Assembly: GCA_033816765.1 (NCBI GenBank)
Contig: CM066294.1
Coordinates: 1,798,001-1,862,000 of the forward strand
Source: Nothopassalora personata
Lineage: Eukaryota; Ascomycota; Dothideomycetes; Mycosphaerellales; Mycosphaerellaceae
Length of the DNA: 64,000 nt
Direction of reading: 5' to 3'
The position numbers and the translations under genes were made by a program. Numbering within the stretch: position 1 is the stretch's first letter; each line of letters begins with the position of its first letter. Under the pieces are notes generated by a model that was given only the letters and a program-made list of their open reading frames with translations, was not told where the DNA came from and made no database searches. Positions 9,858 through 20,511 of the stretch are shown in pieces.

Positions 9858-11351
9858 ATGGCGCCACGAATATCCAGCTTTCGGACTTTCCTCTCGCAAG
9901 GACGGAAAGCGCTTCTCCCTACCGGCCATGCCATCTCAAACATCGCTTTCGTGGACATGCTGGCCCATAGTTGGCATCTGGGCTTGACATCTTTCGGCGG
10001 TCCTACAGTTCACTTCCAGATTTTCCGCGACCTTTTTGTCGACAAGTACCAATGGCTCGACCACACTGCTTACGATGAACTGTTTGGCTTATGCCAAGCG
10101 TTTTCTGGTCCGGGAAGCACCAAGATGATCTACATCATCAATGTCATGCACTATGGTCTAGCTACCGGGGTGGCGGCATTCTTCGTATGGAGCTTCCCTA
10201 TGGCGCTTGCGTCTTTCGGTCTGGCCGTGGGCATCAATCAAGTTGGCGAGACTCTACCGGGACCAGCGTATGCCTTGCTCAGCGGACTCAATTCGGCCAC
10301 TGTTGGTATCATTGCTCTAGCAGCTGTCCAATTGAGTAGGAAAGCCATCACCGACACGTGGACGCGGATCCTAGTCTTCGTGGGCGCAACGGCAGGTATG
10401 CTGTATAATGCGCTGTGGTACTTCCCTGTGCTCATGGTAGCTGCTGGGCTACTAACTATCGTTTGGGACACTCGGATCATCTCGCGCGCCTGGAAAAGGC
10501 TCCATTACAGACGGCGTCAGGAATCGACTTCGAGGTCACTTGATACCGGGATGCCGGCAGGCCATGGCAATGGCAGTGGCGCAGACCCGGAGCTTTCTTC
10601 TTTACGTTCCAGAACGGCTCAGTCCCAAGTCGCGGATCTCGATACGGCATCCACAGCATCGCCCCCTCCCAGTCGCCTGAGACATTGGAAGTCCGGCCTC
10701 GCAATCATCGCGGCGTTCCTGCTCTCCTTCGCCATCGTCATGATATGTCGGGGCACTTTGAGCAACCGCGATCGTGGCTTCGACCTCTTCGCCAACCTCT
10801 ACCTCGCCGGGACCATCATCTTTGGCGGTGGACCTGTAGTGATTCCCCTCCTTCGAGAGTACATCGTCTCACCAGGCTGGGTCTCATCCCGTGACTTCTT
10901 GCTCGGCCTTGCCATAACTCAAGCATTCCCCGGGCCAAACTTCAACTTCGCAGTCTACCTCGGGGCCCTTGCTGTCCAAGGCACAGGTATCCCGCCTGTT
11001 CTGGGCAGCATCATTGCTTTCCTGGCCATCTTCACGCCAGGTCTGTGGATACAAACGGGCTTCTGGAGTTTATGGCAAAGTGTCAGGAAAGTGCAGGCTG
11101 TCAGATCATGTTTGAGGGGTGTCCATGCTGCAGCTGTGGGGTTGGTGTTCACTGCGGTGTATCGACTCTTTGAGATTGGGTATCTCGATGCTGAAGTCAG
11201 GAATGGTGGAAGCTTGAGCAGAGATCCGTGGTGGGTCGTGATTGTTGCAACGAGTTTTGTCGGGGGGATGCACTTTAAGATGGCGCCGCCAGTGGCGATC
11301 TTGTTGGGTGCTGCGATGGGGTTGATTTGGTATGCCGTCACGCGATCTTAA
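9858..11351 (+). CDS. CHR-family (chromate-type) anion transporter, two-domain form
   Basis: A single exon encodes 497 residues. The protein contains two homologous halves joined by a hydrophilic linker (about residues 215-275). The first half carries FGGP (46-49) and QAFSGPGS (80-87). The second carries FGGGPVVIPLL and QAFPGPNFNF. These paired FGGxP and PGP motifs define the CHR superfamily, and the duplicated arrangement is the long-chain form found in bacteria and fungi. About 10-12 hydrophobic segments are present. Characterised members export chromate or take part in sulfate/chromate exchange at the plasma membrane. In fungi the natural substrate is often unknown, so the anion is an open point. 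No gene for sulfate assimilation lies alongside. Confidence 0.92.
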   Translation: MAPRISSFRTFLSQGRKALLPTGHAISNIAFVDMLAHSWHLGLTSFGGPTVHFQIFRDLFVDKYQWLDHTAYDELFGLCQAFSGPGSTKMIYIINVMHYGLATGVAAFFVWSFPMALASFGLAVGINQVGETLPGPAYALLSGLNSATVGIIALAAVQLSRKAITDTWTRILVFVGATAGMLYNALWYFPVLMVAAGLLTIVWDTRIISRAWKRLHYRRRQESTSRSLDTGMPAGHGNGSGADPELSSLRSRTAQSQVADLDTASTASPPPSRLRHWKSGLAIIAAFLLSFAIVMICRGTLSNRDRGFDLFANLYLAGTIIFGGGPVVIPLLREYIVSPGWVSSRDFLLGLAITQAFPGPNFNFAVYLGALAVQGTGIPPVLGSIIAFLAIFTPGLWIQTGFWSLWQSVRKVQAVRSCLRGVHAAAVGLVFTAVYRLFEIGYLDAEVRNGGSLSRDPWWVVIVATSFVGGMHFKMAPPVAILLGAAMGLIWYAVTRS

Positions 11352-12005
11352 AGCAACATTCACCTTCACGTCTTTCCCTAGCCGTGTCGGTCCCCATACA
11401 CCCGCCGAAACTGACACGGCTAACCATCATACTCGATGCTACATCGGCTGGAAACAGTCCGCGATGGTTTCGAAACGCCCATGTACCGCGGACATCGGTA
11501 CTGAAGAGAAATTGCTTCGGTGATGGCACTCTTCCGCATCTTCCTCGACTTACCTCAGCGAGCTTAGACGCTTCTAGTATAGCTAATACAATGCAATTAA
11601 TGGCGAAGCGTCTAAGATCGGATAGGGCACGTTTTGGTACATTAAGCTCTAAAATTTTAGATCCTAAGTTCGGGAATCGTGCTTTTCGATTAAACACACT
11701 TTCGAGTGTTTATGATAAAAAGTAAGGAACACGCACGAGTTGGAGGTATTATGTTGCGGTCAAAGTCGCGCGTCTCTAACAATTTGTGTGTACTAAAACA
11801 GCCCTAGAACTGTTTAGTCTCAGACTCGCTGCGCGAATTAGCGTCGGATGGTTCTTCCCCGCCCTCAAGCAGCAAGGCTGAGGTACTGAAATGACTCTCG
11901 ACAGACAGGTCCACATGTAGATTTCAGTATATAGGGGTACTGCTGCCTTCCCGCTCCTTTTGGATCTATTCAATATAGGTAAGCTATCAGCCTCGTCTTG
12001 TCACA
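11352..12005. other. Intergenic region with a small AT-rich patch
   Basis: No gene is visible in these 654 bases. The part from about 11560 to 11760 is richer in A and T than its flanks. It holds an inverted repeat, a perfect 14-base palindrome (11648-11661) and a CACT-TTCG-AGTG hairpin near 11700. It may be an old repeat remnant or a terminator region for the CHR gene. Confidence 0.45.
11563..11616. repeat. Perfect 12-base inverted repeat around a 30-base spacer
   Basis: CTTAGACGCTTC (11563-11574) is repeated in inverse orientation as GAAGCGTCTAAG (11605-11616). Homology does not extend beyond the 12 bases on either side. The transcript would form a strong stem with a 30-base loop. No target-site duplication was found. 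Confidence 0.75.
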
Positions 12006-13391
12006 ATGCTTGGAAAGGCGTCGCTTGTGTCGAGCGTACTCCTCTGGACATCAGCTACATTAGCCTTATCATTCAACCGAACGCTATGTCAACTCCCTAC
12101 AATCAATCCGAGCGAAGGCTGTCCAAACGGGACGCTGGTGGTTGGAAGCGATCAGAAGTTTAAGACCATAAAGTCTGCAATCCATAGCTTGTCGGACGAG
12201 TTGTCTAGCTACACAATCCTAGTTCTAAGCGGCAATTACACCGAGCAAGTCAACGTCACCCGCCCAGGACCGCTAACAATCCTTGGACAAACAAGCGACC
12301 CCAACAATGCCTCTGCTAACCTCGTCAACGTCATCTGGCGCAATGCTACCACTGGATCGTACGACAATGCATACACCAGCGCCTTGACGATCGCGCCGAC
12401 TCTCGAGTCCAGCTTGACAGGCTGGCCGACAGGCGATCCTGTGCCCGACACTACGTCCTTTGGCAACAATGACTTCCGAGTGTACAATCTCAACTTCATC
12501 AACGATTATCTTCCATACTCCGCCGGACCGAGCCTGGCGCTAAGCGTGAGCTATGCCAAGGCAGGGCTCTACTATAGCCAGTTCCTCAGCTACCAGGATA
12601 CAGTAAGTCACCGCGTGGGGACTTCCACCCGTAGGTGATACTGATGTCGTCGAAGGTGTACGTAGGACAGTTGGGCAGTGCCTACATATATCAAAGTATC
12701 ATCGGCGGACAGACCGACATCTTCTGTAAGTCTGGACCACGAACAGTAAGGGAGACTGTCAAGGCTGAATGACATGTAGACGGCCTCGGGACCCTCTGGG
12801 TTGAAAACTCAACAGTCCTCCTACGTGGCTGTGGCGGCGGTATCACAGCATGGAAGGTAATACCATTACTTCAAGGCGCCCGTGATCGAGCTGACCATCA
12901 TCCAATCCAGGGGACTAACACCACATACGAGAACAAATACGGCGTCTACATCCACAACAGCCAAGTCAGGGCCGCCAACGACACGCTGAAAATCACCCAC
13001 AAATGTGCCCTTGGTAGGCCTTGGAATGCTCTACATCGAAGCGTATTCTCCAACAACTCCCTCGATGACAGCATCCTCCCTGCAGGCTACATCAAATGGA
13101 GTGCGAAAGATCCTCGCGTGGACTCCAGTAAGCTGGCCCAACCCTTGCAGTCCCATGACAGACGCAGCAGATGATCGTTATGATGACTAACGAGTTCTAG
13201 ACACGACTATGGCAGAGTATCAAGACTACGGACCCGGCTTTGATTCCGCTGCACGCGTAGCGGGCAATTTGACGATTGAGCTCAGTAGCCAGCAGTACGA
13301 AGCATACTCGACGCCAGAGAAAGTTTTTGCGTGGCCTTTTACAGGAACTTTTGGCGATACTGACTGGATCGATCAATCTCCGCGAGTCTAA
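12006..13391 (+). CDS. Secreted pectin methylesterase (carbohydrate esterase family 8)
   Basis: Five exons (12006-12602, 12656-12725, 12780-12856, 12911-13127, 13201-13391) give 383 residues; all joins keep frame. The signal peptide ends near residue 20 (LALS). CE8 landmarks appear in order: GNYTEQV near residue 78; YQDT (196-199) at the first exon boundary; TDIF with D220, in place of the usual VDFIFG; and LGRPW (282-286), supplying the conserved arginine. The fold is a right-handed beta-helix. The enzyme removes methyl groups from pectin outside the cell, opening it to pectinases and lyases, which fits growth on plant walls. The departure from VDFIFG keeps the aspartate, so activity is likely but not certain. 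Many N-glycosylation sequons are present. Confidence 0.9.
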
Positions 13392-14235
13392 TGAGTTGGG
13401 CTTGATGGTTGATGATAGAGTACATTCAGCACGCACCGATAGCGTGGGGGTATCACAGCAGCGAAAGCAATAGGATTCGCAGCAAAAGCCGTCGTCTCAT
13501 CTTCCTCCTCTTACAATCGTCTCACCACGCCTCGCAATACCAATTATCTTGAGTCCTTCATACCGCCGCCATCATCGTCGTAGTCGACGATTAATGGTAA
13601 GGCACAGCATGACTCCCCGATCCACCACATCGCCAGCGGTGACGCCCAATGTTGATCATCACCCTCCTCCTCAACATCCGTGACAGTGCCATGGAACCGC
13701 CGCAATGCATAGCGACCTCGGCCGATAGTGCACCACGCTTCCGTCCACACATCACCTTCAGACCCTGTCGATTCAGGACAATACCAAGACTGCCAAGGGC
13801 TCCCGATGTGGAGCAAATGAAGATAGACGAACTTGGCAGACTTGGCAACCTGCTACGTGTAAGCCACGCGACTTGCTGTAGCTTCGCAGGCTTCGTGCTT
13901 AACTCGTGGCGCGAGCCAATCGGGTCGATTTGCTCACTACATCTGGCGTGCAGTCTTCGTGAGAAAGCCAGGGTAGTGGTGAATGTCTCAGTAGTAGTGG
14001 TGCTGGTGCTCTGCGCGCCATAACATTACGATTTGAGAGGCTTTTCAGAATCCTGGCAACTCGCGCTGGCACACTCCGCAGGAACCGGGAAATGACACAT
14101 AACGTGAAAGCACCGCGAGGGTTGGATTGGTGCTTTGCCAAGTGCTGTATGCAGCATCCTTCAGGTGCCAATTGTGTAGACCTTCATCGTGGCTGAGGAT
14201 AGAGGTCGTGAGCAAAAGCAACGTAAGATTGCGTG
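13392..14235. other. Gap with unresolved open frames
   Basis: Overlapping frames occur on both strands. One minus-strand frame is open from about 13857 to 13544 and is preceded by a possible acceptor (gtagcag). A minus-strand frame 14239-14045 starts with a signal-peptide-like MTRNLTLLLLTTSILS. I could not join them with good splice sites in phase, so neither is called as a gene. Confidence 0.35.
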
Positions 14236-14865
14236 TCATTGATCAATGCTGTAGAGGTTGCCGCTATTGAGACTGAAGCTTCCGGAGAAGCGTTTCCATC
14301 CGCGTGTGAAAGGGCTCGAGAAGCTGCGTCGTCGGAGCCGGGTGTATGCATTTGATGAATCGTCCTTACCGGGAAGATTACTCTCTACGCGTGCGATCGC
14401 TGCTGCGTAGGTGGGATAGTTCTTCCTCGCGGATGGGAGGACTTCGTGAGGGTCTGAGGAGAGGTAGAGCATCAAGCGCTCGTTCATATCGCGGTTTCGC
14501 TGTGAGCGCTCCATTTCGATGCTGCAGCCACTGCTCGTTGGGGATAGAGGGCTGATTTGGCCTGCGTTGAGGTTCAGAGTAGCTAGACTGCCTCTCCTGG
14601 TGGCAGTAGTCATGCCCATGTCCGATATGGTAGGCGATGAAGTGACGGAGCTTGCAGACGATGTGCTGCCAAACAGCCTATGGGTCGATTGGTGGTGGTT
14701 CTCTCCATCGCAGAATGGGCAGTTGTCCTTGCGAACTTCCCAGCCTTGGAGTCGAAGCCTTTCTGGGCAATTTGCGAGGTTGCTTGCTGGGTTGCAGGGT
14801 GACACCAGCTCGTACCAACGATGTTGACAGGCGCCTGTACTCACATTCAGACAGGCAACGCACAT
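14236..14865 (-). CDS. Cys-rich (possibly zinc-binding) protein of unknown function
   Basis: An intronless frame of 209 residues. Cysteines cluster at the N-terminus: C2 and C5 (CVAC), C13, C24 and C33, then CPFC at 49-52, with a CQHRW motif at 13-17. The spacing suggests one or two zinc sites similar to a degenerate RING or rubredoxin knuckle. The remainder is Ser/Thr-rich and disordered, followed by a basic C-terminal part (YTRLRRRSFSS). Fungal genomes contain many such short proteins with an N-terminal CxxC...CPFC module. No function is known to me. The start at 14865 is the only in-frame ATG that keeps the first CxxC. Confidence 0.65.
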   Translation of the reverse strand: MCVACLNVSTGACQHRWYELVSPCNPASNLANCPERLRLQGWEVRKDNCPFCDGENHHQSTHRLFGSTSSASSVTSSPTISDMGMTTATRRGSLATLNLNAGQISPLSPTSSGCSIEMERSQRNRDMNERLMLYLSSDPHEVLPSARKNYPTYAAAIARVESNLPGKDDSSNAYTRLRRRSFSSPFTRGWKRFSGSFSLNSGNLYSIDQ

Positions 14866-16699
14866 GCCAGGCTAGGTCGTGCGACTGTTGTAGCAGGAGT
14901 GCCAGAACGGTTGACTGGGGCAAGAGTGGTGTCCGTCCTAGATGTATGGCGATAGAGAGGTATGCAAGTGGCTTGCGACGTCGTGCTCGTGTGATGTGGA
15001 CCGAGTCTTGTCGGTTGCCAGAGAAGAGATGAAACACGGTCTTATGGGTTTCAGAATAATGTGATGTCGGCAGCGGGCAGGAAGCTCGATCTCACCGATG
15101 ATGCATGCCAGATTCGCCAGGACGAACTTTGTTAGCACTGATGCTGCAGGCTAAAGTTACAGAATCCTGTGCAGGAGTGAGTGCGTTGTTTGTTGGTCGT
15201 CGGGCGCAGTAGTGGCGTTGAATGGCGATTTGGGTGCATTAGTCAGGCTGATGCGCATTCGTGCTTTCTGTGGGCCAAGAGCAGGAGACATCAAAGAGAG
15301 AAGATCCAGAACGGCGGCATGTCTTGTCTCCTGGGAGGGAGGTCGACGCGAGGCTTTTGTCTCCCTCTCTAATAAGTCCCTTGGTCGTCCCCTTGCGCAA
15401 CGTGGCAGACAAGCCTCGTTTCTTGTTCAACGCCGACGGGAGGCCAAAGGTCTGTGTGTAACGAACATCAAGGTGGCGCCATGGTCTCGTTTGGGGCACA
15501 TGCATCGTCTCGATTTATTCGCCGAAAATTATCTCGCCTGGCAGCGGAACTCGTTCTGCCTCCCGTGCCTGTCCCGAACAGTGCCGCGGAAGAGACTGTC
15601 TACTCTGTGTACTGTACTGTAACAGATGGCGCTCTGAGTGCACCCTAGTTCGACAGGGCCGCTCCTAGCGCTCCCTTGGGCATTAGTGGCAGTCCCTACC
15701 GTCTCTTGGCCCTCTGCAACAACAGCGCCCACGTGAGACGATAGATCCTGATACTGTACACCTCACGCCACATATCCCGAACTTCAAGCTCTGATCAAGC
15801 AACACTTGTTCCACGGCCGCTAGGCCGCTGCCAACCTCGCCATCTACAGTGTGTCACATGCATACAGGAAACACCGACGTTGTCGAGCCAGTATACTATC
15901 TTGACTGCGAAGAAAGCCACGACCGAGGGATGGGGTTTCCTCTATCCAGTTGACACACAGTCTAAGCAGCAAAGCGGCATCCCACGCATGGCACCTCATC
16001 GCTCCCCTTCCACACACACACCGCCACAGCTTCCAGAACACCCGAAGATATTGCACGTGTGCAAGAGTCTAAACCTTGGTGACTAAATGCTCCGTCGATG
16101 AGAAGATTCTTCGGTACGCTGGAAACATCCCTGTCCGCTAACTCGTGTTGGTGGCATGCCACGCTAGTTTTCTGGGGCGGAACCAGCAAGCCGCCAAGCC
16201 ATCAGTGTCTCGTACGGCATCAGGCCGGTCTCACAACCACGATATCTGGGCCTTGGTGACTCAGCAAATGGAACGTGGCCTGTGGTCAGTCTGTCGACCA
16301 ATAACGTTATCCGATTGCGGATACACTACTTCTTGCGGGATTAGAACTGCGTCCAAAATACCACAGCCGTGAAGCATGTGATGGCAGGACAACAGCTGTC
16401 AACCTGACGCTGGCTAAAACAACTCCAGAGCGATCGCTGATCAACTAACTTGGCGAGTATCAAACGCAACAAGCTTGTCGATGAGAGCATCTTTCAACTC
16501 CGACCAGCCATCAAAGAGTGCATGCCTCTTGCGCTACAACTGTTCGTGTGTTTTGTGTTCGACGAAACACAATCGCGCCTATCCAGCGCCTACACATTCA
16601 GACAGATCTGGTAGCAAAGCATTTATCGCTCCAGCGCCCAGATGCTAACCACAGAAACCCCAGGAAACGCCTTGCTGTACACCGTGAGTATCAAGCAGA
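14866..16699. other. Long intergenic stretch, no gene seen
   Basis: Over 1.8 kb, frames of 60-136 codons occur on both strands but with rare-codon-like composition, no domains and much mutual overlap. Part of this lies downstream of ILV2 and may hold its 3' untranslated region. Confidence 0.5.
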
Positions 16700-18875
16700 C
16701 TATCGACCAGATCGCTCCCTAGTCCGCTGTCTCCTTTCCTTCTCCTTGGCCTCGTCGTACACCAAAAACTCGTGGAGGGCGCTCCCACCAGGCACCATAG
16801 GCAGCACTGGCACCTTCTGGTCGACCTTGACCTCGAGGAAAGCTGGACCTGGGCCAGAGCCCTCGATTAACCATTGCAGGTCTTCCTCGAGGGTGGCAAG
16901 CTTGGTTGTTCTCCTCGCGGGTACGTGCATGGCCTCGGAAAGCTTTATGAAGTCGGGGTTCCGTTGGTGAGTGTGTGCGAAGCGGTCGTTGTAGAACAGG
17001 GACTGCCATTGCGTGACCATGCCTTGCTCTTCGTTATTTAGGACAATGACTTTCACGCCAATGTTGAATTCTGCTGCGGTTCCGAGCTCCGTCTGGGTCA
17101 TGAGGAAGGAGGCATCACCATCGATGTCGACGACGAGCTTCTCTGGCTGCGCGACCTTAGCGCCGATGGCAGCTGGTAGACCGTAGCCCATCGTGCCCAG
17201 GCCACCCGAGGTAATCATGGTTCGTGGTGCTCGCCACCTGTAGTGCTGTGCTGTCCACATTTGATGTTGGCCGACACCAGTAGCGATGATGGTCTCCTCT
17301 TTCCGATGTGCGGTCATATCCGAAAGCTTTGTGATGACAGTCTGTGGTTTGATCGCGCCGTCTGGTCCGTCCTCCTTCTCGTAGGCCCATGGAAACCTCT
17401 CCTTCCAAGCCTGGATCTGGTCGAACCATTCCTTCCTTGCGCTCTCGGGTTTCTGTTCCACGTGAGGTAGGAGAAGAGCCAGGTTTGCTGTCACATCGCC
17501 CTCGACGGCTTCATTTGCCTGAACAACCTTGTTGATGTTCTTTGGCATGATATCGAAGTGAATTATACCGCCACGATTCTCCTCTGCCGCCTTACGCGCC
17601 GCTGGAGCGAAACGTGCAACGGCTCCGGTGATACGATCATCGAATCGAGCACCGAGGGCAATGATCAGATCGGCCTCCTGCATTGCCATGTTCGCGAAAG
17701 CAGAGCCGTGCATGCCCAGCATGTGCAGAGACTTTGGATCAAGCTCATCGTACCCACCAAGACCTTGCAGGGTGGTGGTCACTGGGATTTGCGCCTTCTC
17801 TGACAGCTCCTTCAGGAACTTTGGACCATCGGGATGACCCATGACACCTTGACCAGCATACACGACCGGCTTCTTGGCCCTATTGATCAAGTCCGCCGAT
17901 CGCTTAATGCTGCCCTCTAGTTGCTTCATCGACAGCTCACGCGCAGCGACAGTCGCAGCAGATGGGTGAAGTGGCAAGGTCGAGGTCATGGGAATTGGTC
18001 GCTGAAGCTTTCCAGCTGTGACATCCTTTGGCAGATCGACCAAGACTGGACCCGGTCTACCAGATGTGGCAATCTCAAAAGCCTCGTTTATCCTTCGTGG
18101 GAGTTCTGCCACGTTTTTAACCATGACATTCCACTTTGTGCAAGCTCTTGAGATGCCGACAGTGTCGGCCTCTTGGAACGCATCTGAACCGATGGCTCCA
18201 GTGACGACCTGACCACAGAACACGACCATTGGGGTACCATCCATCAGGGCATCCTGCATGGGCGTGACCGTGTTCGTGGCGCCTGGGCCAGAAGTCACCA
18301 CCACCACACCTGGCTTGCCTGAAGCTCGCGCGTATCCTTCGGCCATATGGCCGGCTCCTTGCTCATGTCGAGGCAGAATGAAATTAAAGTGCTCGCTGTT
18401 GTAGATGGCGTCGAACACAGGGAGAATGGCGCCGCCAGGGTAGCCGACTAGTCACGCTTTGTTAGCACGTACCTCCAGTAGATTCTGACCGCCTAGTATT
18501 GTACGTACACACATGCTCGACGTTATGCCTCAACATCATCTCGTGGAAGATTTCTCCTCCAGTCATGCCGACGAAGCTGTGGTCCATCTCGGACTGGCGG
18601 AATTTCTCCAATGGCTGCACATTGCGGAAATTTGGCTCGTCGCGATTGAAGGCCGGGCTGGGTACAGGTCGTTGCGGCGCGGTTGCTGCTTGCGCACTTC
18701 TCGTCGCTGATTTGGACACATTCCGTCGGCCTGACTCTTGTGGCTTCTGTGCGGACTGTTTTCGGTAGGGCGAGATGGCGGCTGGGGCTGGTGTTGTCGA
18801 GAATCGGCGAGCTCGCGGTATGCATTGGATGGCCTGCTTGGCCGCTTTTGACTGCAACATGGCTGCTGTCTGCAT
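16700..18875 (-). CDS. ILV2: Acetolactate synthase catalytic subunit, mitochondrial precursor
   Basis: Two exons (18875-18509 and 18447-16700) joined through a 61-base intron inside HVFGYPGG give 704 residues. Residues 1 to about 90 are rich in Arg, Ser, Ala and Pro with few acids, as in a mitochondrial presequence (ARRFSTTPAPAA). The thiamine-diphosphate enzyme domains follow. The catalytic glutamate is E151 in RHEQGAGHMAEGY. The cofactor motif GDASF starts at 566 and runs to NN near 592. Trp603 in TQWQ and the proline in VDLPKDV, both sites where herbicide resistance changes arise in other species, are the ordinary residues. The enzyme makes acetolactate and acetohydroxybutyrate, the first common step to valine, leucine and isoleucine. 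The start at 18875 keeps the whole presequence. Confidence 0.97.
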
Positions 18876-19161
18876 TCACAACAATTGCAATGGCTTGTCG
18901 TGAATGAGAGCGAGTGAAGTGGAGAGGGTTTGGAGTGAGTAATAATTAGTGACGGTATTGTCTACGACGAGTCATGGAGAGCAGTGTGAGTCCAGATGCT
19001 GCCCACTCAAAGAAAGCACTGCGAAATCGGCCATTGTGCATCGACCGCGGCTCATCCGGACCAATGAGAGGGTAAGCCACCTTTTGGCGACACCTTCGTA
19101 ACAATTGATGTGCATGTGAAAGAGTAAAGAACATGCCCATTGCTATTTCTGTGGCAACAAT
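18876..19161. promoter_or_regulatory. Shared upstream region of ILV2 and the TRAPPC12-like gene
   Basis: Only 286 bases separate the two divergent start codons, so both promoters lie within this stretch. No obvious Gcn4/Cpc1-type site (TGACTCA) is present as an exact match. The closest string seen, TGAGTCC, occurs at 18979-18985. Confidence 0.5.
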
Positions 19162-20511
19162 ATGGCCACTCCGCGCTCACCACCAGGGAGTGTTCGTCGT
19201 CATGGGCGTCATATCTCGCACCCTCTGCCAAGACGCACAACTGCGGGACCGCTAGAGGAGGCAGCAGACGAGTAAGCATGCCTACCTGCTGCTGGGAAGA
19301 GCGAAGCTGAAGACTCCTGCAGTCCACTGGCTGAAGCTACGCTAAGCCCATCAGCAGCAGCGAAAGGATATGTCACATCTGGTTCACCTGTAGAATATCC
19401 ACAAGATCCAACACCACAACCATTCACCCCGGCAGCTCCACAACAGAGAATGCCGGCTCTCAACCTTGGTTTCCTCCAAAATCCAGACTTGTACCACCAG
19501 CTCTTCGTCAACGATGTCCCAAAAGCGTTCCTGGAGTCACCTCACCAGCCATCGCTAGATGCATCACTCCAAGATCTGCTACAAGGAGGTCACTTCAGAC
19601 GAGGAGCTGAAAAGGCACGTCGAGATTTGCTGGCCCACCATGGGGATGATTCCATTCTTATGCTGCAATTGTTTTACACCCGGATGGCGTGTCTCGTCCT
19701 GATATCAAGACCAGAAATCGCGGCTCAAGAAGCATTGCCCTTACTCGATCTGCTGGCCCGTAACCCACCTGGCATACAAGATATCGTACAGATCATGCCG
19801 TGGGAGCTGAGACTACTGCTTGTCCGCTTACAATCTATAAGTGCCGCGGACGGAGGTCGTCGCGGCGTCATGGCGTTGTACGCTCTTAGCGGTGAAGTGC
19901 GAGCCAATCTCCGCTATGCGCAAGCGAACGGTGATAGCGGTGGTGCTGTGATTTGGAGGGATCGACTCCAGGATCTTGGACTCCGTGTATGTGATGCCTT
20001 GGTCGAGATGGGCGAGTTGGAGACAGCGACACGACATCTTGACACGCTTGCCCATATCGAACCGGACGAGTTGGCCTACCGCAAGGCTCTCCTGAAAGTC
20101 AGGGTTGGAGACGTTACTGGCGCTCAGCGATTCATAGAGCAGATTGAGGACACTTCGAGACAGCAAAGCCTCGAATCTGTCATCAAAGTCGCAGACGGTG
20201 ACCATTTTTCTGCGATTCGTGGCTGGCACAATCTGTGCGAAGAATATTCTAACCATGAATCCTTCGTTCAAAATGTTGCGGTCTCTCTCCTCTATACTGG
20301 ACAAATCACGTCTGCTCGAGATGTCCTCGAAGATCTGTCCGCTCGATTGCCAATGTTCTCAACTTTGCTCTTCAACTTGAGCACAGTTTACGAACTCTGT
20401 ACCGAGCGCGCCATCGACCGCAAGACAGCTCTAGTACAACGAGCTGCCGAAAAGAACCCTGAACCTGCAAGCGGCGGCTGGGAACGATCAACTTTCGAAT
20501 TCAAGCTTTAG
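19162..20511 (+). CDS. TRAPPC12-like tetratricopeptide protein (TRAPP III tether)
   Basis: Two exons (19162-19271 and 19323-20511) with a 51-base intron give 432 residues. The join reads ...EEAAD-DPLAEATL and is in frame with the long second exon, whose first internal Met lies at 19450. Splicing therefore adds a 79-residue N-terminus rich in Pro. The sequence NPDLYHQLFVNDVPKAFL and the helical repeats beyond residue 200 (for example GELETATRHLDTLAHIEPDE) match TRAPPC12, a TPR subunit of the TRAPP complexes that act on Rab1-type GTPases between ER and Golgi. The stop codon overlaps that of the convergent gene by three bases. Assignment is by motif memory, not by a search. Confidence 0.78.

Noticed and set aside
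14236..18875. Possible metabolic cluster around ILV2
   Set aside because: Neighbours are a protein of unknown function and trafficking genes, with no shared pathway.
18523..18879. 118-codon minus-strand frame overlapping the ILV2 presequence
   Set aside because: Out of frame with ILV2, whose spliced frame is unambiguous.
18876..19161. General amino-acid control site in the ILV2 promoter
   Set aside because: No exact TGACTCA was found; near matches occur often by chance.
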